Origin: Zhenpiania hominis
GTDB lineage: Bacteria > Bacillota > Clostridia > Peptostreptococcales > Anaerovoracaceae
Assembly: GCF_014333425.1 (NCBI RefSeq)
Contig: NZ_JACRYT010000018.1
Coordinates: 1 to 60,868 of the forward strand
Reading direction: 5' to 3'
DNA: 60,868 bases
Position numbers and translations under genes: made by a program. The notes below the pieces were generated by a model. That model was not told where the DNA came from. It saw only the letters and a list, made by a program, of their open reading frames with translations, and ran no database searches. Shown here one piece after another: positions 18,001 through 26,727 of this stretch. The stretch's first letter is position 1; the number at the start of each line of letters is the position of its first letter.

Positions 18001-18819
18001 GGAACCGCTCTTAATGGTCCGCTCCGCCTTTTTGAACAGAACTCCTTCCACAACCACCTGTCCGCTTTCAGTTGTAATTTCACCGAGGGGCGTCGGCTCG
18101 CCGAAAATGGCTTTCCCCATAATCCGGTTGCCGGAAACCGGTTCGTATCTGTCTTTTTTCCGGCTCCACTGTTTTTTCTCGCCCCAGGGAGCTCCGCCGC
18201 CGTTTTCCCGAAAGCCTCCCCCGCTGCTTTCTTTAGGAGCGTTCTGAGCCGCTTTCAGCTGCTGCCTTCTGTTTTCCTCCGCGTCTTTTTTCTCTTTTTC
18301 TTCGATCTCCCGATAGGTTTTTTCGCAGCTTTCTTTATGATTTTGAAAGAGAACATCCGCCTCAATCCCGAAATTCTCCATCAGAAGATGGCGGAATTTG
18401 GAGGCTACCTGTTCGTTTAACAGGGCGACGGAAGTCTCCCCTACCGCGTAAATCGTTAAACGGCCGTCCTCAAACTGAAATTTTTCCGGAAAAATCGTCT
18501 TGGTAATCGGCGCGTAGCTGCCGTTGACAATCCGGATCATATGCTCGATGAAGAGGGCGATAACCTCCTTCGGAGTTAAAATAACGTCTTCATAAATAAA
18601 CTCCAGCCGGACTCCGGAAAGCCCTTCCACCTCGCTTTTACAGATGGCTTCGATCTTTTCCACATCCGAAAAAGGCACAACAAAATTGAGCCGTATCCGG
18701 ATCGTCAGGATATTGTCCTGACGGCCCAGTACCGCTCGTTCGATGCTGAATGTATAATTTTCTTTCGGGTGCCCGGAAAGGCGCGCCCATGTAATGCTGT
18801 TTTCTATCAGAGTCTTCAT
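15046..18819 (-). CDS. polC: PolC-type DNA polymerase III alpha subunit lacking the exonuclease domain
   Basis: The 1257-aa protein is the Gram-positive replicase. Visible in order: N-terminal domain (residues 1-180), a charged Gly/Lys-rich linker, OB fold (about 235-340), PHP domain starting with RVELHVHTKMSAMDG (349), palm with GSRGSVGSSFVATM, a zinc knuckle (CPNC...CPVC), the catalytic DIDLNFAGEYQ, LLKLDILGHD, and a C-terminal clamp-binding end QLSLF. The DEDD proofreading domain normally inserted in PHP after the VEGYL segment is absent: residues 413-434 run straight into the conserved HVIILAQN. The ATG at 18819 overlaps the ispG stop as ATGA, so translation is coupled. An upstream in-frame extension into ispG is rejected as basic read-through sequence. 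Confidence 0.96.
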   Translation of the reverse strand: MKTLIENSITWARLSGHPKENYTFSIERAVLGRQDNILTIRIRLNFVVPFSDVEKIEAICKSEVEGLSGVRLEFIYEDVILTPKEVIALFIEHMIRIVNGSYAPITKTIFPEKFQFEDGRLTIYAVGETSVALLNEQVASKFRHLLMENFGIEADVLFQNHKESCEKTYREIEEKEKKDAEENRRQQLKAAQNAPKESSGGGFRENGGGAPWGEKKQWSRKKDRYEPVSGNRIMGKAIFGEPTPLGEITTESGQVVVEGVLFKKAERTIKSGSKLITLLITDKKTSLCVKFFAPEQKWIDIDTHLDSGDIVKIQGDAEWDTFDNVLTVKAKSIEKGEKQFRQDNSPEKRVELHVHTKMSAMDGLNDVKNLVKTAESWGHKAIAITDHGVVQAFPDASHAGKDIKILYGVEGYLLEDRDCIREDGTIDYKKKGTNHVIILAQNRAGLKNLYKLVSYSHLDYFYKKPRMPKSVIEKHREGLIIGSACEAGELYQAVLHKESEEEIKRLVDFYDYLEIQPLINNQFLINNGTVKNMEQLMEINREIVALGEKYGKPVVATCDSHYFDEEEALYRRILMAGQGFKDVEGDKGLYFRTTEEMLEEFQYLGEETARKVVIEAPNAIADRIERMMPVPEGKFPPKIDHSDEILREKCEKRVVAMYGDPVPQEIRARLDKELNSIINNGYSVMYMAAEMLVQKSMEDGYLVGSRGSVGSSFVATMSGITEVNPLEPHYLCPNCKHLEWGDKEKYDCGVDMPEKYCPVCGTKYNQEGFSIPFETFLGFEADKEPDIDLNFAGEYQATAHKFVDEIFGAENVYKAGTIGTIQGKTAYGYVMKYFEERQLPINKFEADRLTSCCEGVRRTSGQHPGGIIIVPRGHEIYEFCPVQHPANDVNSDIVTTHFDYHSIDQNLLKLDILGHDVPSMIRQLQDMTGVDPLKVPLKDEKVNSIFNGIDGLDIKDPDYKFTHGSYGIPEFGTSFTRKMLDDTKPTKFADLVRISGFSHGTDVWLNNAQELIVSGTATMKDAISTRDDIMNYLRLKGLPNKDAFTIMEKVRKGKGLTQEQEDLMREHHVPDWYIGSCKKIKYMFPRAHAVAYVMMSYRIAYYKVYYPPEFYAVYFTTKAADFDEKTILRGSLAVQEKMDDIITKGNNASKKEEAEMIVLEVAYEMYARGYEFLPARLGISDGIKFGTKDGKVVLPFVAVSGVGETAARSLADEYKVRPYETVDEIRERAKINKTAIEELREHGVLEGLPETDQLSLF

Positions 18820-19886
18820 ACCTTGCTGAAAAAGTTCCCCTCCTGTATCATTCGAATCATTTCTTCGGCGATTGCCTCTTCCTCTACGGTTTTGAGGATC
18901 TCGCCCCTGGCGAAAATTACGCCTTTGCCGTCGCCGCAGGCCACTCCCAGATCCGCGTCCCTTGCTTCTCCCGGGCCATTGACCGCGCATCCCATCACCG
19001 CGATTTTCCGCTTTTTTCCGTCCGCCGGCTCTTTGCAGGCAGAAAGCGCTTTCTCGATCCGCAGCGTAATCGCCTCCAGATCCACCTTTGTTCTTCCGCA
19101 GGTGGGACAGGATACCAGATCAAATCCGCTTTCCCGGATTCCCGTAGCCTTCAGAAGCTCTTTGGCAAACAGCACTTCCTCCACCGGATCAGCAGTCAGG
19201 GAAACCCGCATGGTATCGCCGATTCCGGCAAGCAGCAGCGCGCCGATCCCGGCCGCGGATTTTACTTTGCCCCTGGATAAGGTCCCCGCTTCGGTTACGC
19301 CGATATGAAGGGGATAGTCCGTCTTAGCGGCGAGCATCCGGTAAGCGTCGTAATTCATCTTTACATCGGAAGATTTCAGGGAAATAACAATATCATGGAA
19401 GTTCAGATCCTCCAAAAGCTCGGTGTTTCGCAGAGCGCTCTCCACAAGGCCGACTGCCGTAGGCCCCCCGTTTTTTTCAAGGATGTCCTTTTCAAGAGAA
19501 CCGGAATTCACGCCCACCCGGATGGGAATTCCCGCCGCTTTTGCCGCGTCCGCCACCCGGCGCACCTTTTCCTTTCCGCCGATATTTCCCGGATTAATGC
19601 GAATCTTATCCGCCCCTGCGGAAATCGCCGCCAGCGCGAGACGATAGTCAAAATGAATATCCGCCACCAGCGGTACCTTTGCCAGCTTTTTCAGATCCTT
19701 CAGCGCTTCCGCCGCCTCCATATCCGGAACAGCAAGGCGCACAATCTGGCAGCCCGCCTCCTCAAGACGACGAATCTGCGCCCCTGCCGCGGCCTTATCC
19801 GCGGTATTCACATTGGTCATAGACTGTATGGAGATCGGCGCGCCTCCGCCGATTTTCACATCTCCGCAAAACACTTGTTTTGTCAT
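18816..19886 (-). CDS. ispG: 4-hydroxy-3-methylbut-2-enyl diphosphate synthase
   Basis: This 356-aa GcpE enzyme converts MEcPP to HMBPP in the non-mevalonate isoprenoid pathway using a [4Fe-4S] cluster and reduced ferredoxin or flavodoxin. The TIM barrel begins with ISIQSMTNVNT, and the cluster ligands lie in SCPTCGRTKVD and VMGCAVNGPGEARDADLG. The ATG at 19886 follows GTGAGGAAA; the GTG twelve bases earlier lacks a ribosome site. It lies between rseP and polC with almost no spacing, in the same operon as dxr and uppS, so two methylerythritol phosphate steps and a prenyl chain step are genetically linked. Confidence 0.96.
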   Translation of the reverse strand: MTKQVFCGDVKIGGGAPISIQSMTNVNTADKAAAGAQIRRLEEAGCQIVRLAVPDMEAAEALKDLKKLAKVPLVADIHFDYRLALAAISAGADKIRINPGNIGGKEKVRRVADAAKAAGIPIRVGVNSGSLEKDILEKNGGPTAVGLVESALRNTELLEDLNFHDIVISLKSSDVKMNYDAYRMLAAKTDYPLHIGVTEAGTLSRGKVKSAAGIGALLLAGIGDTMRVSLTADPVEEVLFAKELLKATGIRESGFDLVSCPTCGRTKVDLEAITLRIEKALSACKEPADGKKRKIAVMGCAVNGPGEARDADLGVACGDGKGVIFARGEILKTVEEEAIAEEMIRMIQEGNFFSKV

Positions 19887-19898
19887 CTGTTTCCTCAC

Positions 19899-20906
19899 TT
19901 AATTAAATATCGGTACAATAAACCGGACAATATCGTTCCAGGTTACATAAATCATCAGTGCGAACAGAAGCATAATTCCGATAAAGTGAACCTTTCCTTC
20001 CATTTCATCGGTAATGGCCTTCCCTGTGATTTTACGCACGATGATAAACAAAAGCCTTCCCCCGTCCAGAGCCGGCAGGGGCAGCATATTGACAATCGCC
20101 AGATTCAGACTGATGAGCGCCGTCAGATACAGCAGGTAGACAAATCCGTACTGCGCCGTATCGTTTACCGCGTAAACGATTCCCACAGGCCCGGACAGTT
20201 CTTTTACGGATACGTCTCCTGTAAAGAGCTGCCGGAAGGTGTCCACCATCATCTTTGTCATATTCCAGGTATTGACGGTACCATCTTTTATCGCGGTCAG
20301 CACGTTATGCTCCCGGACCGGAACAATTCCAATCACCATTCTTCCGTCTTCCGCCTCCGTCAGTTCCGAAGTCAGCGTCAGATTCTGTCCGTCACGCTCA
20401 ACCTCAAGAGTGACCTCTTCCTTAGCGGTTCCGATGGCGGTGACAAGAGAGGCCCAGTCGTCTGTCTTTTTCTGATCCACCGCGACGATCTTATCCCCAC
20501 TTTGGATTCCCGCGGCCTCCGCCGGGCTTCCCGCCGTCACCTGATCGATGGTCGTTGTCACCGTCCCGGTATAAAGAGCGATAATAATCAGAAACAGAAT
20601 ACATAAAATCAGATTCATCGCGGCTCCCGCTACCACAATAATCGCTTTCTTCCAGGCCGGTTTGTTATTAAAAGCCCGCGCGTCCTCCGATTCTTCGTCT
20701 TCTCCCTCCATAGCGCAGTAGCCGCCGATAGGAATGGCTCGCAGCGCGTAAAGGGTCTCCCCTTTTTGTTTTTTAAAAATCGCCGGTCCCATGCCCAGCG
20801 CGAATTCATTGACTTTGACCCCGCATGCTTTTGCCGCCATAAAATGCCCCAGTTCGTGAATGAAAATCAGCAGGCAAAACATGATAATCGCGTAGATGAT
20901 TGTCAT
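19899..20906 (-). CDS. rseP: site-2 intramembrane metalloprotease RseP/RasP
   Basis: The 335-aa zinc protease has the active-site HELGH in its first transmembrane helix (LIFIHELGHFMAAKACG), one PDZ domain (about residues 110-190, GSPAEAAGIQSGDKIV) and the third metal ligand in LPLPALDGGRLLF. About four membrane helices are visible. It cleaves membrane-bound anti-sigma factors and signal-peptide remnants. Its place between dxr and ispG is the usual Bacillota arrangement. Confidence 0.95.
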   Translation of the reverse strand: MTIIYAIIMFCLLIFIHELGHFMAAKACGVKVNEFALGMGPAIFKKQKGETLYALRAIPIGGYCAMEGEDEESEDARAFNNKPAWKKAIIVVAGAAMNLILCILFLIIIALYTGTVTTTIDQVTAGSPAEAAGIQSGDKIVAVDQKKTDDWASLVTAIGTAKEEVTLEVERDGQNLTLTSELTEAEDGRMVIGIVPVREHNVLTAIKDGTVNTWNMTKMMVDTFRQLFTGDVSVKELSGPVGIVYAVNDTAQYGFVYLLYLTALISLNLAIVNMLPLPALDGGRLLFIIVRKITGKAITDEMEGKVHFIGIMLLFALMIYVTWNDIVRFIVPIFN

Positions 20907-20927
20907 TTTCTCTTTTCCCTTTCTCTT

Positions 20928-22076
20928 TTAATTCTTTGAAAGCAGGCGAACCGCCGCTTCCCTGGCTTTTCGGTCTGCCTCCAGTATCCCCTCTAACGTA
21001 AGATGATTTTCCGGCTTATGTACTTCCAGCACCTTTTCAATGGTATCCTGAATATCCGTAAACCCGATCTTCTTCTCCAGGAACATCTGCACCAATACTT
21101 CGTTGGCTCCGTTGAGAGCCGCCGGATATGTTCCCCCCTGGCTGCATGCCTGCCGCGCCAGGCGCAGCGTTTTAAAAACCTCCGGGTCCGGCCGCTCAAA
21201 AGTCAGCGTTCCTTCCGCGAATAAATCCAGCGGCTTAAAATCGTTTTCCAGACGCTCGGGCCAGGAAAAGGCATAGCTGATGGGAATCCGCATATCCGGA
21301 TTTCCCATCTGAGCCAGAACCGATCCGTCCCAGTATTCCACCGCTGAATGCACGATGCTCTGAGGATGGACCACCACCTGAATCCGATCCGGATCCACAT
21401 CAAACAGCCATTTTGCCTCGATAATCTCCAGCCCTTTGTTCATCATGGTCGCGGAGTCGATGGTGATCTTATTTCCCATATCCCATTTTGGATGCCGCAG
21501 CGCTTGATCCAGCGTCACGCCCCGGAGCTGCTCCAGAGTATACCCCCGGAACGGCCCGCCGGAAGCCGTCAGCAGGATCCGTCTTACCGCCTGCCCGGAA
21601 TTCTGCTGCAGGCACTGGAAAATCGCGCTGTGTTCACTGTCCACAGGAAGAAGCTTCCTGCCGGTTTCTTCGGAAGTACGCATGATAAGCTCGCCCCCCG
21701 CTACCAGGGTTTCCTTGTTGGCGAAGGCAATGTCGTTTCCTGCCCGCAGCGCGTAATAAGTCGGAATCATCCCCCGGATTCCCACCAGGGAATTCAGTAC
21801 CAGATCGCAGCTGCTTTCCGCTGCCGCAATCAATCCCTTGTCCCCGTATTCCACCTGGAGCTTCGGATATTCCATTGCCAGCGTCGCGGCGTCTTCTTCC
21901 CGCTGAACGACAACCATCCGCGGATGAAATTCTTCAATTTGTTCTTTCAGCCTTTCGATCCTCCGGCCGCAGGAGAGTACGGAGACCGAAAACTTTTCCG
22001 GATTTCTCCGCACCAGATCCAGCGCCTGGGTTCCGATGGAGCCGGTACTTCCCAGTATTGCAATCGTTTTCATCAT
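20928..22076 (-). CDS. dxr: 1-deoxy-D-xylulose 5-phosphate reductoisomerase
   Basis: The 382-aa enzyme isomerises and reduces DXP to MEP with NADPH, the first committed step of the methylerythritol pathway. Seen are the NADPH loop ILGSTGSIG at residues 7-15, the catalytic DSEHSAIFQCL, metal-binding GNPDMRIPISYA region and the C-terminal helical domain. Length is normal. AGGATAG precedes the ATG, and the cdsA stop lies two bases upstream, so the genes are coupled. Confidence 0.97.
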   Translation of the reverse strand: MMKTIAILGSTGSIGTQALDLVRRNPEKFSVSVLSCGRRIERLKEQIEEFHPRMVVVQREEDAATLAMEYPKLQVEYGDKGLIAAAESSCDLVLNSLVGIRGMIPTYYALRAGNDIAFANKETLVAGGELIMRTSEETGRKLLPVDSEHSAIFQCLQQNSGQAVRRILLTASGGPFRGYTLEQLRGVTLDQALRHPKWDMGNKITIDSATMMNKGLEIIEAKWLFDVDPDRIQVVVHPQSIVHSAVEYWDGSVLAQMGNPDMRIPISYAFSWPERLENDFKPLDLFAEGTLTFERPDPEVFKTLRLARQACSQGGTYPAALNGANEVLVQMFLEKKIGFTDIQDTIEKVLEVHKPENHLTLEGILEADRKAREAAVRLLSKN

Positions 22077-22078
22077 TT

Positions 22079-22861
22079 CTATCCTAATATCAGCAAAATA
22101 TAGTAGTATACCATGGGCGCGGTAAACAGCACGCTGTCAAACCGATCTAAAATTCCGCCATGTCCCGGAATCAGATTTCCATAATCCTTGATTCCCATTT
22201 TTCTCTTGAAAATGGAAGCGGTCAAATCCCCGAACTGAGAAATCACGCCGCCCAGGACTCCGATAATCAGGCAGTGAATAAACAGCCTCGGAATGAAAAT
22301 CCACCCGAATACGCCGCAGAGAATCACGCTGCCCAGAATTCCTCCGATGGATCCTTCGATTGTTTTTTTCGGGCTGATCTTCGGACATAATTTGTGTTTT
22401 CCAAAGAAAACGCCTGCAAAATACGCCATGATATCTGTGCCGAAAGCCGTCAGTACAATCAGCCACAGCATCAGCGAATATTCTCCTGTCTGCTCTACTA
22501 AAAGAACATGATAGGAGAAGAAGATTACATAAAAAATTCCCGTAATCGTGGCCATAGCGTCCTCCAGCCTGCGTTCCTCAATACGGAACAGATACAGCAG
22601 GCTGGCGACTACGCACCCGAAAAACCACACCATATACCAATGGTAATCGCTTGTAAACATATTGATGGCATAAAGACCCAAAATCGCCGCATAGGCGGTA
22701 ACATAACTGGGCCGGATTCCCATGTTCCCGAATCCGTCATAGAATTCTTTTACCGCCATCACTCCGATGACAAAGCAGGCCGCCAGCAGCACATACCCGC
22801 CCAAAAAAAGGACAATCAGCAGAGGCGCCATGATCAGGCCTGATAAAATTCTCGTTTTCAT
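22079..22861 (-). CDS. cdsA: phosphatidate cytidylyltransferase
   Basis: The 260-aa membrane enzyme makes CDP-diacylglycerol from phosphatidate and CTP, the branch point of phospholipid synthesis. The family signature near the C terminus is complete: KRKMGIKDYGNLIPGHGG followed by ILDRFDS. About seven to eight hydrophobic helices are seen. GGAGG precedes the start, and the gene sits eight bases after uppS. Confidence 0.96.
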   Translation of the reverse strand: MKTRILSGLIMAPLLIVLFLGGYVLLAACFVIGVMAVKEFYDGFGNMGIRPSYVTAYAAILGLYAINMFTSDYHWYMVWFFGCVVASLLYLFRIEERRLEDAMATITGIFYVIFFSYHVLLVEQTGEYSLMLWLIVLTAFGTDIMAYFAGVFFGKHKLCPKISPKKTIEGSIGGILGSVILCGVFGWIFIPRLFIHCLIIGVLGGVISQFGDLTASIFKRKMGIKDYGNLIPGHGGILDRFDSVLFTAPMVYYYILLILG

Positions 22862-22869
22862 TTTGACAT

Positions 22870-23592
22870 TTACCTCCCGCCGAAACGCCGATCCCGGCTC
22901 TGATATTCTTCAATCGCTTTTTCGTATTCCTCCGGTGAAAAGTCCGGCCACAGGACATCGGAAAAAACCAGTTCGCTGTAAGCAGTCTGCCACAGAAGAT
23001 AATTGGACAGGCGCAGTTCTCCGCTGGTGCGGATCACCAGCTCCGGATCCGGAATATCCAGGTGCAGTTTTCCCGTAAACAGATGCGCGCTGATGGTATC
23101 TTCCGTAATATCCTCCGGATTCAGGTTTCCTGCCTGTACACCGCGGGCGATTTCCTCCACCGCTCTGCGGATTTCATCCCGGCTGCCGTAATTGAGGGCA
23201 ATATTGAAACGCAGCCCTGTATTATTTTTCGTTGCTTCCAGTGTCTTTTCCAGACTCTTCTCCGCATCGGAAGGGATCTGCCTGTAATCACCCAGCACCG
23301 TTACCTTAACGTTGTTTTCCACCAGTTCTTTTAGCTCGCTGTTCACATACGTCACCAGCAGCTTAAAGATTCCGGACACTTCCGCTATGGAACGCTTCCA
23401 GTTTTCTGTGGAAAAGGCATAAACCGTCAGATATTCAATTCCCAGCTTGTCGGAGTGATCCACAATTTTTTTCATGGTCTTCATTCCCGCGTTATGACCC
23501 GCTACCCGCGGGAGACCCCGTTTTTTCGCCCATCTTCCGTTGCCGTCCATAATGATCGCCACATGCCGCGGCATCCGCTCTTTGTCTAACAT
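22870..23592 (-). CDS. uppS: undecaprenyl diphosphate synthase (isoprenyl transferase)
   Basis: The 240-aa cis-prenyltransferase adds isopentenyl units to farnesyl diphosphate to give the carrier lipid for wall synthesis. The catalytic IIMDGNGRWAKKRG loop is near residue 15, and the C-terminal RTSGELRLSNYLLWQ and FGGR ends are present. The start has only a GGGGAA site and is preceded by a stable hairpin after frr, which may set its expression apart from the upstream genes. Confidence 0.96.
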   Translation of the reverse strand: MLDKERMPRHVAIIMDGNGRWAKKRGLPRVAGHNAGMKTMKKIVDHSDKLGIEYLTVYAFSTENWKRSIAEVSGIFKLLVTYVNSELKELVENNVKVTVLGDYRQIPSDAEKSLEKTLEATKNNTGLRFNIALNYGSRDEIRRAVEEIARGVQAGNLNPEDITEDTISAHLFTGKLHLDIPDPELVIRTSGELRLSNYLLWQTAYSELVFSDVLWPDFSPEEYEKAIEEYQSRDRRFGGR

Positions 23593-23610
23593 AAAGTTCC
23601 CCTATTAAAG

Positions 23611-23636
23611 GGATGTGGCTAAATTTAACCACATCC
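23611..23636 (-). promoter_or_regulatory. hairpin between frr and uppS
   Basis: GGATGTGG and CCACATCC arms enclose a ten-base AT-rich loop. No T run follows, so it may be an mRNA processing or stability element rather than a terminator. Confidence 0.45.
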
Positions 23637-23667
23637 TGTCTGTTGATTCTGTCAATTCCTTCGTTAC

Positions 23668-24225
23668 TTATACTTCCATGATTTCCTTTTCTTTATCCGC
23701 GATCATGGCGTCCACGTCTTTTACCGCCTTGTCGATGATCTTCTGCACTTCTTCCATTTCGCCCTTCAAATCATCTTCGGTCAGTTCTCCGTTTTTCTCT
23801 TCCTTCTTCAGCTCGTCGTTGGCCTCTCTTCTCAAATTGCGGATTGCGACTTTTGTTTCTTCTCCCATTTTTTTAACGGTTTTATTCAGTTCTTTTCTCC
23901 GCTCCTCGGTCACCTGCGGAATGGTCAGCCGAATTACCTTTCCGTCATTTGCCGGTGTGATCCCGATATCCGCCTTGTTAATTCCTTTTTCAATTTCCGG
24001 AATGGACTTTGGATCAAACGGCGAGATCATCAGCGTCCTTGGATCCGGTACCGAAATATTCGCCAGGCTTTTCAGTGGAGTCGGGGAGCCGTAATAATCG
24101 ACCATCACCCGATCAACTAAGGCCGCGTTAGCCTTTCCCGCTCTTACAGTCGTCAATTCCTCTTTTAAATGATGTTTGCTTTTTTCAATTTTCGTTTGTA
24201 AAATTTCCTCAACATTAATCGCCAT
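23668..24225 (-). CDS. frr: ribosome recycling factor
   Basis: The 185-aa factor splits post-termination ribosomes with EF-G. The sequence follows the family closely, with VRAGKANAALVDRVMVDYYGSPTPL near the front and a long three-helix bundle with IRNLRREANDELKK. CCAGGAGG precedes the ATG. It directly follows pyrH, as in most bacteria. Confidence 0.98.
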   Translation of the reverse strand: MAINVEEILQTKIEKSKHHLKEELTTVRAGKANAALVDRVMVDYYGSPTPLKSLANISVPDPRTLMISPFDPKSIPEIEKGINKADIGITPANDGKVIRLTIPQVTEERRKELNKTVKKMGEETKVAIRNLRREANDELKKEEKNGELTEDDLKGEMEEVQKIIDKAVKDVDAMIADKEKEIMEV

Positions 24226-24245
24226 TTCGCTACCTCCTGGTTTTC

Positions 24246-24950
<705 letters not shown>

Positions 24951-25000
24951 CTAATTCTCCTTTATTTTTTTGCGCAGACCACATTTAAACGTGGCATTTT

Positions 25001-25030
25001 ATTATAGCACAGATGCCGGATCCAGAGCAA
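25001..25030 (-). promoter_or_regulatory. promoter of the pyrH-to-polC cluster
   Basis: TTGCTC (25025-25030), 18 bases and TATAAT (25001-25006) precede pyrH by 50 bases. Confidence 0.6.
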
Positions 25031-25056
25031 CCTGCAAGGGGTTTTCACCAGGGAAA

Positions 25057-26706
25057 TTACTCGTTTTCCTGCAGGGTACTCATAAACGCGGGAATCAGCT
25101 GTTTTTTTCTGGAAACAACCCCCCTCAGCTCATAGACATCCGCGTCTCCCTCAAGCTCAAAGGCTTCCCGCACCAGATAAGAGCTTCCTTTGCCGCAGCA
25201 CAGAAGGCGGGTACTTTCTTCCAGAATATTCGTCAGCATATAAAATACCATGTTCATACCGCTCTTTCCGCACTGACTCTCCATAAATGGCTGCAGGCGC
25301 TGCTCCAGTTCCTCCAGTTCCTGTTCATCAAAGGAACTGATTTGTCCGACACCAAAGCTTTCTTCTCCGGCAATGAATTTTTTAAAGTCCTGAAAAAAGA
25401 CTTCCTCCGTGGATTTATCCGCCAGATTGCTCCCCGCGTGAAACATTTCCCGGGCAAAAGGCTCAATTTCAATTCCCGCCTTTGCCGCCAAAGATATGGC
25501 CGCCTGCCGATCTGTTTCTGTGCAGGTCGGGGAGCGGAACATCAGTGTATCCGAAATAATCGACGCGCAGAGAATCCCCGCGATGGTTTCTTCAATCTCC
25601 AGATTTCTCTCCTGATAGATCTGATACAAAATGGTGGCCGTACACCCCACCGGCTGGTTGCGGAAAAAGATCGGCTCAATGGTTTCCAGGGAGCCTAATC
25701 TATGATGGTCAATAATTTCCAGCACCTGAGCGTCTTCGATGTTATCCACCGCCTGGCTCTTTTCATTGTGATCCACGAGAATCAGCTGCTTTTTCTTGAT
25801 TCCCAGGAAATTACGCCTGGAAATCGTTCCCTCATAAAGGCCGTTTTTGTTCAGCACCGGAAAGGCCCTGTGTCTGGTGTTCGCCATTACTTCCTTGATG
25901 CTTTCCGTGTAATCTTCTGTTTTAAAGGTAATCAGATTTTCCTTTTTCATGATGTGGCTGAGAGGAATACTCTGATTGATCAGCCGCGCCACCGTAAAGG
26001 TGTCGTAAGGCGCGCTGATGATCACGCATCCGTTGCGCTCGGCAATAGTACGGATACTGGGACCTACTCTCGCGTTGACACAGATAATCATACATCCCGC
26101 GCCCTGTTCGGCCGCCCGCAGATGGTCTTCGTAACGATCTCCCAAGAGGATGAGATCCCCCGGTTCCAGATAGGTTTCCATTTTATCCGGATGGGCCGCT
26201 CCGATGATTACTTTGCCCTTGCAGAAGATTCCATTCTCATCTCCTACGATTACTTTTCCGCCTACCGTATCGGCGATACTGCGGAAACGGGTCTTGGCCC
26301 TTGATAAAAACATGCTGTCGTGAACGTCCATATAGGATTTGGCAATATCGCCTGTAGTTACGATTCCTTCCAGATGCCCGTCTTCGGTTGTAACCGGAAG
26401 GGTAACAGCTTCCGTTTCCTTCATAATCCGCCAGGCGTTCCGAATGGAAATTTCCCGGCTCACTCCGGGCGTTCTTCTGATTTCCATTTCCTTCACTTGG
26501 GTGCCTACATTCGAAAGGTATACCGGAGGCTCTACCTGAAAACGCTTCAGGACATATTCGGTTTCTTCATTGAGCTGCCCGGCTCTGGCCGCTATGTAGG
26601 TCCGTTCCTCGGTTCTATTTTTAATATCCGCGTAAGCGATTGCGGACGCGATGGAATCGGTATCCGGATTCTTGTGTCCGACAATATATACGGGTTGCTG
26701 GTTCAT
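25057..26706 (-). CDS. CBS/DRTGG-containing manganese-dependent inorganic pyrophosphatase (family II)
   Basis: The 549-aa enzyme hydrolyses pyrophosphate. The DHH-phosphoesterase core is split: VGHKNPDTDSIASAIAYA at the N terminus and DHHRLGS near residue 335, with the DHHA2 domain after it. Between them (about residues 70-300) lie two CBS motifs around a DRTGG domain, the regulatory insert known from clostridial CBS-PPases, which are inhibited by AMP or ADP and activated by diadenosine polyphosphates. AAGGAGGAG precedes the start. Length is right for this subfamily and about 240 aa above the plain enzyme. Confidence 0.93.
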   Translation of the reverse strand: MNQQPVYIVGHKNPDTDSIASAIAYADIKNRTEERTYIAARAGQLNEETEYVLKRFQVEPPVYLSNVGTQVKEMEIRRTPGVSREISIRNAWRIMKETEAVTLPVTTEDGHLEGIVTTGDIAKSYMDVHDSMFLSRAKTRFRSIADTVGGKVIVGDENGIFCKGKVIIGAAHPDKMETYLEPGDLILLGDRYEDHLRAAEQGAGCMIICVNARVGPSIRTIAERNGCVIISAPYDTFTVARLINQSIPLSHIMKKENLITFKTEDYTESIKEVMANTRHRAFPVLNKNGLYEGTISRRNFLGIKKKQLILVDHNEKSQAVDNIEDAQVLEIIDHHRLGSLETIEPIFFRNQPVGCTATILYQIYQERNLEIEETIAGILCASIISDTLMFRSPTCTETDRQAAISLAAKAGIEIEPFAREMFHAGSNLADKSTEEVFFQDFKKFIAGEESFGVGQISSFDEQELEELEQRLQPFMESQCGKSGMNMVFYMLTNILEESTRLLCCGKGSSYLVREAFELEGDADVYELRGVVSRKKQLIPAFMSTLQENE

Positions 26707-26727
26707 TCATGCTCCTCCTTGCTCTTT

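Noticed and set aside
15094..18420. Long open frames (about 530 and 500 codons) on the plus strand opposite polC
   Set aside because: They are mirror frames of a conserved, codon-biased gene; their translations are His/Phe/Arg-rich and match no fold.
18820..18990. 57-residue N-terminal extension of PolC into ispG
   Set aside because: The stretch is Arg/Gly-rich read-through of ispG codons, whereas the ATGA-coupled ATG at 18819 begins a normal PolC N terminus with a GGGGAA site.
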